A DNA stretch of 39,545 nt, from assembly GCA_017991615.1 (NCBI GenBank), contig JAGOQF010000006.1:1-39545 (forward strand). The letters are read 5' to 3'. Shown piece by piece: positions 8,054 through 19,523 of this stretch. Both the position numbers and the translations under genes were made by a program. Positions within the stretch are counted from its first letter, which is position 1; each line of letters opens with the position of its first letter. The notes beneath the pieces were generated by a model. That model was given only the letters and a program-made list of their open reading frames with translations. It had not been told where the DNA came from and made no database searches. The DNA comes from Candidatus Shapirobacteria bacterium (lineage in GTDB: Bacteria > Patescibacteriota > Microgenomatia > UBA12405).

Positions 8054-8110
8054 GATATAGTATGATATAGTCTCTGTGGATAAGTTTGATGGGATTGACT
8101 ATATCAAACT
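8054..8110. repeat. Inverted repeat enclosing a DnaA-box match
   Basis: GATATAGTC at 8064-8072 is the reverse complement of GACTATATC at 8097-8105. A second pair, AGTTTGAT (8083-8090) and ATCAAACT (8103-8110), is interleaved with it. GATATAG also occurs directly at 8054. The loop holds TGTGGATAA (8075-8083), the exact complement of the TTATCCACA DnaA box. A single such 9-mer is expected about 0.3 times by chance in a window this size. Confidence 0.5.
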
Positions 8111-8417
8111 GAACTTGTGGGGAAGGGTTGGAGAAGTGGAGAAGAAGGGATTTGGAAGGATATTTATTTAAATAATAGAGATTAGATGAGATTAAATTGA
8201 CTGTGAGGAGAGGTTTATTTTAACTCCTGTCCCCAATAGGTAGGTAAGTAAAAATAGTATGTCGCACAATGTATCTTTTACGACTCTGTTTAAAATCTTA
8301 GCTAGGGAAGGAGAGGTTTTGAAATTTATTAAAAAAGTTTATTTTTGATTTTAATTAACGACTATAAAATTGATAATAAAGACGAAATTAAATAAATTAG
8401 GGTTTTTGTCACCTACT

Positions 8418-8502
8418 ACCTTTTATTGGTTAAATTTTGGTTTAGGTTTAAAACTTGGGGCTTGACTCCCCCAACTTGGGTTTAAGTCCCCCGATAAAAG
8501 GT
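8418..8502. repeat. Stem enclosing two tandem 20-21-nt hairpin repeats
   Basis: ACCTTTTATTGG (8418-8429) pairs with CCGATAAAAGGT (8491-8502) over 12 positions with one G-T wobble. Inside are two tandem units, 8452-8472 and 8473-8492, both of the form AACTTGGG...TCCCCC. Each can form its own short hairpin (TTGGGG/CCCCAA and TTGGG/CCCGA). The C-runs stand out in DNA that is otherwise poor in C on this strand. It could be a structured RNA or a protein-binding DNA site. Confidence 0.5.
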
Positions 8503-8507
8503 GTGTT

Positions 8508-8536
8508 TTGATTTTATGCCTGTTTTTAGGTATAAA
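8508..8536 (+). promoter_or_regulatory. Candidate promoter of the Xer recombinase gene
   Basis: TTGATT (8508-8513) and TATAAA (8531-8536) are separated by exactly 17 bp; they match the consensus hexamers at four and five of six positions. Transcription from here would give a leader of about 105 nt before the ATG at 8648. Confidence 0.5.
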
Positions 8537-8588
8537 ATGCTTGTGACCTCACTAAAGCCTCTAAAAATGACGTTTTTTGTTTTTTGGT

Positions 8589-8608
8589 AATAACCTTCGT
8601 TATTTTTT
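8589..8608 (+). terminator. Possible attenuator hairpin before the Xer gene
   Basis: AATAAC (8589-8594) and GTTATT (8599-8604) form a 6-bp stem with a CTTC loop, followed by more T residues. It lies between the candidate promoter and the recombinase ATG. The stem is AT-rich, so it would be weak. Confidence 0.3.
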
Positions 8609-8647
8609 GGTAAGTAATGGTAAAAATTAAACATGGTAAGATGAATT

Positions 8648-9598
8648 ATGGATAAAGACCTACAGATATTAATAAGACAGTTTTTAGAGCATTTGGAAAT
8701 TGGTCGAAATTGTTCAAAATTGACAATTAGAAATTATGAACATTATTTGGGGGTGTTGGTTGAGTTTTTGATGGATTATAAAGGAATAGAAAAGCCAACA
8801 GTTGAAGATATAACCATGGATGTGGTTCATGATTTTAGATTGTTTTTATCAAGACGAAAAGGCACTAGAGGTGAAATGAGGTTGGTAACACAGGGGTATT
8901 ATGTGATCGCTTTAAGATCTTTTTTAAAGTGGTTGGTAAAAAATGATTTACCGGTATTGGAACCGGAAAAGCTGGATGTGCCCAAAATTAAGGATCATTC
9001 TTTGAAATTTTTGGATGAACAACAGATATACAGATTACTAAATCAGCCGCTTAATTCCAGTAAAAATGGTTTAAGAGATAGAGCAATTTTGGAATTATTG
9101 TTTTCTACTGGTTTGAGAGTGTCGGAAATGGTGGCTTTGGATAGGGAACAGGTAAACCTAAAGACTCGCGAATTTGGAGTCATTGGTAAAGGGGGGCGTT
9201 CTCGGGTGGTGTTTATTAGTCGACAGGCAGCGGAGTGGATTGATAAATATTTAAAATCAAGAACTGATGTTTATAAACCGTTGTTTATTAGAAATCTAAG
9301 ACCAAAAGAGATTGCTTTGGATGATGAGAAAGTTAGATTGACAGCCAGGTCAATTCAGAGGTTGGTAAAAAAATATGTTCGACAGGCTAATTTGCCGGTA
9401 GCGGCTACTCCACATACTCTGCGACATTCAATGGCAACTGACTTGCTACAGAGAGGGGCTGATTTGAGATCAGTTCAGGAATTGTTAGGTCACAAAAATA
9501 TTGCCACGACTCAGATTTATACTCATGTGACCGATGCTAGACTAAAAGAAGTTCATGAAAAATTTCATATCGGTAATGAGATTAAAAAAGAGGTTTAA
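8648..9598 (+). CDS. Xer-type tyrosine recombinase
   Basis: 316 residues, slightly longer than E. coli XerC/XerD. An N-terminal SAM-like core-binding domain (about 5-100) precedes the catalytic domain. All catalytic residues are visible: Arg157 in STGLRVSE, Lys181 in GKGGRSR, His256 and Arg259 in HTLRH, His282 in LLGHKN, and nucleophile Tyr291 in TQIYTHV. Xer enzymes resolve chromosome dimers at a dif site; relatives act in integrases. No phage or element genes are nearby and it seems to be the only such gene here, so a housekeeping single-recombinase system is likely. Palindromic sequences flank it on both sides. Confidence 0.93.
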   Translation: MDKDLQILIRQFLEHLEIGRNCSKLTIRNYEHYLGVLVEFLMDYKGIEKPTVEDITMDVVHDFRLFLSRRKGTRGEMRLVTQGYYVIALRSFLKWLVKNDLPVLEPEKLDVPKIKDHSLKFLDEQQIYRLLNQPLNSSKNGLRDRAILELLFSTGLRVSEMVALDREQVNLKTREFGVIGKGGRSRVVFISRQAAEWIDKYLKSRTDVYKPLFIRNLRPKEIALDDEKVRLTARSIQRLVKKYVRQANLPVAATPHTLRHSMATDLLQRGADLRSVQELLGHKNIATTQIYTHVTDARLKEVHEKFHIGNEIKKEV

Positions 9599-9836
9599 AA
9601 AACTAAAACCACTCCCCTACTTGGGATTTTGTTTTTGGTTATATTTTTGAGGTTAAATGACCTATAGTAAGGCAAATTTATAGGTAGTTTTAGTTTCGGG
9701 GATTTAATTTTTAAAAAATGAAGTTGGCAAGTTGTTTTTGCCCTAAAACAGGGTTTAACTAAAAAAATGCTTTTGATTAGCAATTACTCCCCTACTCTGC
9801 TAATAATTACTTATTGACGGTGTATTTCTTATAATA
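9599..9836. other. Non-coding region between Xer gene and gyrA
   Basis: This convergent junction holds the 26-bp palindrome at 9660-9685, a CCCT/AGGG mini-hairpin near 9740-9752, and an inverted repeat ATTAGCA (9776-9782) / TGCTAAT (9798-9804). ACTCCCCTA occurs twice (9611-9619, 9786-9794). No coding frame is credible. Confidence 0.6.
9660..9685. repeat. Imperfect 26-bp palindrome 62 bp after the Xer gene
   Basis: ACCTATA (9660-9666) and TATAGGT (9679-9685) are perfect inverted arms around a 12-bp centre. The size and arm-centre-arm design resemble bacterial and archaeal dif sites (two 11-bp arms and a 6-bp centre), but there is no close match to the known dif consensus. Confidence 0.4.
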
Positions 9837-14496
<4,660 letters not shown>

Positions 14497-14532
14497 TTAA
14501 ATTGGTTTAAAAATGTTTCTAAAACTGATTTA

Positions 14533-14561
14533 ATTTTAACAAGGATAAAATAGGTTTACAA
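14533..14561 (-). promoter_or_regulatory. Candidate promoter of gyrBA
   Basis: On the minus strand TTGTAA (14556-14561) and TAAAAT (14533-14538) are spaced by 17 bp, matching consensus at four and five positions. The leader to the gyrB ATG would be about 42 nt and contains AAGGGA, one of the few Shine-Dalgarno-like sequences in the window. Confidence 0.5.
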
Positions 14562-14606
14562 TAAGCAAATTATTCCTAAAGATAGGCAAAATATATTATA
14601 TAAAAA

Positions 14607-15149
14607 TTACGGATTTTTAGGTGAAATTTTTGAGATGATGTCGTAGCCGACAACGGCGGCGGCCACCAAAACATTGAGAGAAATATTGATGCCATACATA
14701 GGAATTTCGACGATACTATCAACCATTTTTAATACTTTAGGAGAGACGCCGTGAGATTCACTGCCAACAATTAGGGCAACAGGAGCTTTATATTTGGCTA
14801 GACGATAGTTAATGCTGGTTTGATTTTGTTCGCAAGCGACTAATTGGTAACCAGTTTTTTTAAGGTGTTTAAGACAATCTATAGTAGATTCAAATTGTTG
14901 CCAAGGAACCCATTTCCAGGTGCCGATGGAGGCGCGGTGAATTTTGATGTTTGGTGGAGTGACGACTGGGCCACAGAGATAGATTTTTTGGACGCCGAGA
15001 GCGTCGGCAAGGCGGAAGAAAGAACCAATGTTGTAAGTGTCTAAGACATTATCTAAGACTAAAACTAGAGGTTGACGTTTGATTTTGGTTTGCAGTTTTT
15101 GGGCGGTTGACTGACGACTGCGGCGAATTTGATGGGAATTTAGTTTCAT
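14607..15149 (-). CDS. SpoU (TrmH)-family RNA 2'-O-methyltransferase
   Basis: 180 residues. The three SPOUT family motifs are present: DNVLDTYNIGSFFRLADALG at 33-52, LIVGSESHGVS at 126-136, and IPMYGINISLNVLVAAAV at 149-166, which form the knotted SAM-binding site. The enzyme methylates a ribose 2'-OH in tRNA or rRNA; the short form without an N-terminal L30-like domain is nearer to TrmH/TrmL types, but the target cannot be fixed. It is transcribed alone between the intrinsic terminator at 15178-15201 and the gyrBA promoter. Confidence 0.92.
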   Translation of the reverse strand: MKLNSHQIRRSRQSTAQKLQTKIKRQPLVLVLDNVLDTYNIGSFFRLADALGVQKIYLCGPVVTPPNIKIHRASIGTWKWVPWQQFESTIDCLKHLKKTGYQLVACEQNQTSINYRLAKYKAPVALIVGSESHGVSPKVLKMVDSIVEIPMYGINISLNVLVAAAVVGYDIISKISPKNP

Positions 15150-15177
15150 ACGTTATATTTTAGTATTTTAACAAACA

Positions 15178-15201
15178 AAAACCCCGCTGGAGCGGGGTTT
15201 T
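15178..15201 (-). terminator. Strong intrinsic terminator after the thioredoxin-fold gene
   Basis: On the minus strand AAACCCCGCT and AGCGGGGTTT pair into a GC-rich stem with a very short loop, followed by TTTTTGTTTGTT. It begins 17 bp after the stop of the 15218-16246 gene and closes the long minus-strand gene run. Confidence 0.9.
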
Positions 15202-15217
15202 GGAATTAACAAAAAAG

Positions 15218-16246
15218 TTAGCAACCACCGTCGGTGGCACCTTGAACTTGGCCATCAGCAGGTTTGGGAGTTTCAAGAGTGGTTTTGCATTCTTTTGGAG
15301 GTCGGTTGAAAGAAGCGCAGATGGCTTCTTTGATAGCGTCGGGAGATCGATATTGATCTTGAGTAAAGACCTTCTTGCCAATTTTGAGAGTACCGGTATT
15401 ATCCTGAGTATAGGCTGATTCTGGGGGAAAAGCGACGCCATTGATAAGTAAGGTGGGAGATCCTTGAATATCGTTTTGAGTAGTTAGGGCGATTTCCTTT
15501 TCAATCAATTCTTTAGCCTGATTATTAAAACAATCGGTAATTTTAGTGGTGTCTAAACCGGCTTCTTTAGCTTGTTGTTCCCAACAAGTATCAGCATTTT
15601 TTTGGGAACAATTTTTATTGACATTATCAATGAATTTCCACCAATTAGTCTTATCTTCGTTTTGGTTGTAGGCGCAGATTTCTCTGACATCTTGATTAGC
15701 TTCGGTACGACCATGGAGAGAAGAGTAATAGTTTTCACCAATTTTTAAATATTGTTTTTCGTCGGCACATTCTTTAATCATATTATTGATTCGAGATTTA
15801 CAGTCGTCAATGTTTTTGAGTTGACCATTGCTATTTTGGACGTACATTTGACAGTTGGCCGGATCGGGGACGTTTTTCTTACAAAAATCATTGAGATTAC
15901 CTTCAATTTTACTAAAGATATATTGGGGCCGAATGTCGACTGATTTACCTAAAAGATCAAAAACTGGTTTGATAACATCTTCTATATCATTACCATAGGG
16001 ACAAAAACTCATAACATAAAATTGAAGTTCAGGTTTGTTTGATTTTTTGGCTTCAAAGGTACTTTTGGCTTGAGCGGCAATAGCTCCACTATTAGTTTTA
16101 AGCCAGGCAGCTCCGGCAAAAAATGAGGAAGCGGCCAATAAAAGGGAAAAGACAATGACTCCAGCCAAGGGGATAGTAACCGATTTAACGGCGACTGGTT
16201 CTGGTTTTGATTTTGGGGTGAGATTTTTTTTGATTTTTTTGGTCAT
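15218..16246 (-). CDS. Membrane-anchored, cysteine-rich thioredoxin-fold protein with a single-Cys CPYG site
   Basis: 342 residues. A charged N-terminus and one membrane segment (about 23-47) place the rest outside the membrane. The thioredoxin-like domain starts with LQFYVMSFCPYG, whose site Cys82-Pro-Tyr-Gly lacks the second cysteine of CxxC. The later GSPTLLINGV carries the cis-proline loop of this fold. About twelve cysteines are spread over the domain, more than in normal DsbA, and the protein ends in GGC. A role in disulfide or redox chemistry of exported proteins is inferred. The ferredoxin gene lies 26 bp upstream and the terminator just downstream. Confidence 0.75.
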   Translation of the reverse strand: MTKKIKKNLTPKSKPEPVAVKSVTIPLAGVIVFSLLLAASSFFAGAAWLKTNSGAIAAQAKSTFEAKKSNKPELQFYVMSFCPYGNDIEDVIKPVFDLLGKSVDIRPQYIFSKIEGNLNDFCKKNVPDPANCQMYVQNSNGQLKNIDDCKSRINNMIKECADEKQYLKIGENYYSSLHGRTEANQDVREICAYNQNEDKTNWWKFIDNVNKNCSQKNADTCWEQQAKEAGLDTTKITDCFNNQAKELIEKEIALTTQNDIQGSPTLLINGVAFPPESAYTQDNTGTLKIGKKVFTQDQYRSPDAIKEAICASFNRPPKECKTTLETPKPADGQVQGATDGGC

Positions 16247-16272
16247 GTGTTTAAGTTATATTAACTAATAAA

Positions 16273-16467
16273 TCATTCTTCGGAAGCAGAAATAGCTCCG
16301 ACAGGACAAGAACTGATGGCACTTTGGACAGATTCAGTAACTTTGCCTGGTTGATGTTTAACTTTGGCTTTGTAAATGGTGGTATCCATTTCAAAGACTT
16401 GAGGATCGATGAGGGGGCAGGTGTTACAGCCGATACATTTGTCTTGATCAATTAAGATTTTGGTCAT
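16273..16467 (-). CDS. Single-cluster [4Fe-4S] ferredoxin
   Basis: 64 residues. The four cluster ligands are Cys11, Cys14 and Cys17 (KCIGCNTCP) and Cys54 (SCPVGAI), the layout of small one-cluster ferredoxins with an intact C-terminal CP. The protein is acidic and has no signal peptide, so it is a cytoplasmic electron carrier. No ferredoxin-dependent oxidoreductase is in the window. It lies between the HEPN-like gene (46 bp upstream) and the thioredoxin-fold gene (26 bp downstream). Confidence 0.93.
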   Translation of the reverse strand: MTKILIDQDKCIGCNTCPLIDPQVFEMDTTIYKAKVKHQPGKVTESVQSAISSCPVGAISASEE

Positions 16468-16513
16468 ATGTTTTTAATTATATACGTAAAAGTAAAGGTG
16501 GCAAGGTTTTAAT

Positions 16514-17014
16514 TTAAAATGATTGTTTTTTGTTGTTATCCAAAAAATTTCCAGCTTGAATAATGGCTCGGAGAAGAAGATTGATTCTGTCTTCGGCTTC
16601 GTTTCTGGAGAGATTTTTGTAATTGTTGGGAAAATAGTGGAAGATTTCGTTGCGGCCAAATTTCCAGGCGTCCCAAAGGATTTCGGCCAACTCTTCTCCT
16701 TTATCGTCATAATCAGATAGTTTTTGGTAGACAGAAAAACGTTTGTATCTAAGTGAAGGATTAAGAGTTTTACCAACTCGAAAATGGTCGGATTCGTATT
16801 CTTGGTTAGAAATAATACCAATTTTTAAGAAAAAATCTTTAAGATAGCCTTCGTATGATTTGGCAATGGGAGAAACAAGAAAGGAAAAATCACTGATGTT
16901 ATCATTGACTTTGAGGCGACCAAGAATTATTTCAACGTCATTAACTAAATCGGACTGGTGACCAGTAAGATATTTTTTAGCCTCGGAAAAGAGTTCTGGA
17001 CGAGAAACCATCAT
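16514..17014 (-). CDS. HEPN-like protein resembling the RnlA/LsoA toxin domain
   Basis: 166 residues from ATG 17014, whose ATGA overlaps the stop of the preceding gene; the frame stays open upstream to 17128, but that part lies inside the other gene. Residues 47-62 (VSPIAKSYEGYLKDFF) and 108-136 look like the helical RNase domain of RnlA/LsoA. The HEPN R-x4-H motif is present as Arg121-Asn122...His126 (FGRNEIFHYF). RnlA cleaves mRNA during phage infection and is restrained by RnlB; no RnlB gene is adjacent. It could be a lone HEPN RNase or a pseudo-toxin. Family call by recognition of motif and context, moderate. Confidence 0.55.
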   Translation of the reverse strand: MMVSRPELFSEAKKYLTGHQSDLVNDVEIILGRLKVNDNISDFSFLVSPIAKSYEGYLKDFFLKIGIISNQEYESDHFRVGKTLNPSLRYKRFSVYQKLSDYDDKGEELAEILWDAWKFGRNEIFHYFPNNYKNLSRNEAEDRINLLLRAIIQAGNFLDNNKKQSF

Positions 17015-17571
17015 GTTTGTAATTTTATAAGTAAACCAATAAAAATAATAAAAAAGATGGTAAAGACGGTTAAATATTGACCTAAAAATTTGACGGGCAA
17101 TTGGGTTTGTTCGCGGGCAAAGAGCCATTTTTGGAGAATTTTGGGATCACGAAAGTAATCGGTGTATTCGTCAATGAGTAAATGGAGATTGAGAGAAATG
17201 GTAATGCCGTGGACGAAAAGGTTGTTAGTAGAAGTGAAGATAAAGAAGGAAAAAAGAACTAAAATAATCTGAAAAAAATAGTGATGAAAAATAAGGTTGT
17301 GGTGAGTATGGTGACTGATTTTGATAAGTTGAAAAATAGACTTGAAATCATATCGACTAATAGCAGTTCGGGCTAGACGGCTTTCTTCTAGATTGGGTTT
17401 GAGAAGATACCAAAAGATAAAATGGTCTAAATCAAGTAAAAACATGCCTAAAATGATACCTAAAAAAAGAAGTAACAGTTGAAAATTATCAATCTTAAAC
17501 ACCACTAAAAAAATGGCGATGAAGAGAAAAAGAATAATGGAGGCCAACAAGTGGCGGAATTTATATTTCAC
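17011..17571 (-). CDS. His-rich membrane protein, possibly YdjM/DUF457-like hydrolase
   Basis: 186 residues with about four hydrophobic segments. Polar residues typical of a membrane metal site are clustered: Asp47 and Asp49-His50 (LLDLDHF), His87-His88-x-His90-His91, His96-His97, His130 and Asp134 (LHLLIDEYTDY). This spacing recalls the YdjM/DUF457 family of membrane-bound, metal-dependent hydrolases, known for LPDLDH near the N-terminus. Reaction and substrate are unknown. It is coupled to the HEPN-like gene by a 4-bp ATGA overlap and starts 22 bp after the permease gene. Confidence 0.5.
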   Translation of the reverse strand: MKYKFRHLLASIILFLFIAIFLVVFKIDNFQLLLLFLGIILGMFLLDLDHFIFWYLLKPNLEESRLARTAISRYDFKSIFQLIKISHHTHHNLIFHHYFFQIILVLFSFFIFTSTNNLFVHGITISLNLHLLIDEYTDYFRDPKILQKWLFAREQTQLPVKFLGQYLTVFTIFFIIFIGLLIKLQT

Positions 17572-17593
17572 TAATAAATGATAGCAGAAAGTT

Positions 17594-18817
17594 TTATTCG
17601 TATCTTAGAGCTTCGATAGGAGAAAGCTGACTGGCTTTGCGAGCGGGAGTGACACCAAAGATAATACCGACTATAAAAGAAACTCCAAAGGCTAATAGAA
17701 TTGAACCAAGAGTGACTTGAGCCGGAAAAATTTGATTAATGGCCATAGTCCCCAAGATGCCTAGGATGATGCCAATGCTTCCACCTAGACCGGAAAGAAT
17801 AACCGCTTCGAAGAGAAATTGTAAAAGAATGGCCCGGGGGTAAGCGCCAATAGCTTTTCGGAGTCCAATTTCGCGAGTCCGTTCAGAGACAGTAACCAAC
17901 ATAATATTCATAATGCCGATACCGCCAACTACTAAAGAAATGGCGGCAATGCCGGTTAAAGCGACAGTTAAGGTGCTGATAATACTATTGATGGAAGTTA
18001 ACAGTTGGGCTGAGTCAAAGACGGAGAAAGAATCCTTGTTATAATCCTTTAGGAAAATTTTTTCAATAGTTTTTTTGGTACTGTCAACTTGATCTTTAGT
18101 GGAAGTTTTGACCATAATTTCTTGGATATTTTCGTCACCGGCTAGATCATTGGCCAAGCCGATGGGAACAAAGATAAATTCATCAATACTCGGTCCACCC
18201 ATGGAGGAACCGCGAGCATCTTCAATACCAACTACTTTTAAACTTTTACCTTTAATAATGAATTTCTTACCTAAAGCGGTAGTGTTGGGAAACAGGTCTT
18301 TGGCAATTTTTTGACCAAGAACGGCGACTAAGGCATTTTTTTCGTCTTCTTCTTTGGTAAACCAACGACCGTTGCCATCTGAGGGCAAAGCGTTGCCATG
18401 CGGTCCATAGAGGTAGGTACTGCCGACGATAGTGGTTGATTTTTTATAGTCTTTGGATTTGACTTCAGCCGAAAAACTTTTTTCGGGCAAAATAATGACA
18501 TTTTTAAGAGTCTTTTTGAGATTGGAAATATCTTTGGGTTTGAAGGAGATAGTTATCATAGAAGAAGAATTTTGATTGAATCCCCCACCCTCTTTGAAAA
18601 TTTGACCTGGAGTAACAAAAAGAGTGTTGCTACCCAGAGTTTCGAATTGGTCATTAATATATTTTTTGAGACCGGTACCAATGGAGGTTAATAAAATTAC
18701 CGATGTGACCCCGATAATGACACCAAGAGAGGTGAGAATGGTACGACTTTTGTTTTTTAAAACAGAGCGCAGACTACTGCGAAGTAGATCTTCAAAAGAA
18801 GGTTTAAATTTTCTCAT
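17594..18817 (-). CDS. MacB/FtsX-type ABC transporter permease
   Basis: 407 residues, with the layout of MacB-type mechanotransmitters: one membrane helix (about 25-47), a large extracytoplasmic domain (about 50-280), then three membrane helices at the C-terminus. GEKxR-like SERTREIGLRKAIGA and the end VTPARKASQLSPIEALRYE are hallmarks of the family. With the ATPase and adaptor encoded just upstream it forms a MacAB/YknXYZ-like complex that exports peptides, toxins or lipoproteins. No outer membrane TolC gene is seen, as expected for a cell without an outer membrane. It overlaps the ATPase gene by 14 bp. Confidence 0.92.
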   Translation of the reverse strand: MRKFKPSFEDLLRSSLRSVLKNKSRTILTSLGVIIGVTSVILLTSIGTGLKKYINDQFETLGSNTLFVTPGQIFKEGGGFNQNSSSMITISFKPKDISNLKKTLKNVIILPEKSFSAEVKSKDYKKSTTIVGSTYLYGPHGNALPSDGNGRWFTKEEDEKNALVAVLGQKIAKDLFPNTTALGKKFIIKGKSLKVVGIEDARGSSMGGPSIDEFIFVPIGLANDLAGDENIQEIMVKTSTKDQVDSTKKTIEKIFLKDYNKDSFSVFDSAQLLTSINSIISTLTVALTGIAAISLVVGGIGIMNIMLVTVSERTREIGLRKAIGAYPRAILLQFLFEAVILSGLGGSIGIILGILGTMAINQIFPAQVTLGSILLAFGVSFIVGIIFGVTPARKASQLSPIEALRYE

Positions 18818-19523
18818 AATCGATTTTGCCGTCTCTAATAATAATTGTTTTTTGAGCCTGGCGAGCTAGTTCCATATCATGAGTCACCAAAACAATAGTG
18901 CGTCCTTCGCGATGAAGTTGATGAAGAAGGGCGATGATTTCAGCGCCTGACTTGGAGTCCAGATTGCCGGTGGGTTCGTCGGCCAGAATAATTTTAGGAT
19001 TGTTAACTAAGGCTCGAGCGATAGCCACCCGTTGCTGTTGACCACCGGAGAGTTGAGCGGGAGTGTTTTTAATTTTATCTGCCAGGCCGACTTTTTTTAA
19101 CATTTGTAAAGAAAGAGCTTCGTGTTCATTTTTGGGAATGTCGGAATACAGTAGTGGTAAAGAGACGTTTTCCAAAGCGGAGGTTTTGGCTAAAAGGTTA
19201 AACTGTTGAAAAACAAAACCTAAAGTGACATTTCTGATTTCGGCTAGTTCTTTTTCTTCTAAATGAGAAATGTCGCGACCTTCCAGAAAAACCTGACCGG
19301 AAGTAGGATTGTCCAAAAGACCGATGATGTGCATTAGGGTGGATTTACCGGAACCACTAGGACCGGTGATAGAAATAAACTCACCTTGGTGAATAGAAAA
19401 AGAAACGCCATCAAGGGCATTAAAACTATCTCCTCCGGTAACGTAAGTTTTGATAATATTTTTTAACTCCAAAACGACTGGTTTAGATTTAGATTTTTTT
19501 GATGACAATTGAGTCATTGACAC
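18804..19523 (-). CDS. MacB/LolD-type ABC transporter ATPase
   Basis: 239 residues. Walker A is GPSGSGKST (54-62), the signature LSGGQQQR starts at 158, and Walker B IILADEP is at 178-184 with TGNLDS after it, the classic pattern of the LolD/MacB ATPase subfamily. It powers the permease encoded next. The ATG 19523 lies inside the adaptor gene (35-bp overlap); the alternative ATG 19517 differs by only two residues. The first 15 residues are Ser- and Lys-rich and precede the domain. Confidence 0.95.
   Translation of the reverse strand: MSMTQLSSKKSKSKPVVLELKNIIKTYVTGGDSFNALDGVSFSIHQGEFISITGPSGSGKSTLMHIIGLLDNPTSGQVFLEGRDISHLEEKELAEIRNVTLGFVFQQFNLLAKTSALENVSLPLLYSDIPKNEHEALSLQMLKKVGLADKIKNTPAQLSGGQQQRVAIARALVNNPKIILADEPTGNLDSKSGAEIIALLHQLHREGRTIVLVTHDMELARQAQKTIIIRDGKIDYEKI

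Larger units (their letters stand above)
7792..8647. other. 856-bp non-coding region upstream of the Xer recombinase
   Basis: No reading frame above about 25 codons looks real. In order it holds: three CCTATAAT repeats (7991-8044); a perfect DnaA-box match in the loop of an inverted repeat (8054-8110); a purine-rich stretch (8111-8220); a small IR GTCG/CGAC near 8261; a nested stem with two tandem 20-21-nt repeats inside (8418-8502); a promoter-like pair (8508-8536); and a hairpin with a T-run (8589-8608). It is the longest gene-free stretch in an otherwise compact window. Confidence 0.8.

Noticed and set aside
7792-8647. Chromosomal replication origin
   Set aside because: Only one exact DnaA box is present, about what chance allows, dnaA/dnaN are not here, and G exceeds C on the + strand on both sides. 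Kept only as a repeat-rich regulatory candidate.
17015-17128. N-terminal extension of the HEPN-like protein
   Set aside because: It lies wholly inside the coding sequence of the upstream membrane protein; the ATGA overlap at 17011-17014 gives a natural coupled start.
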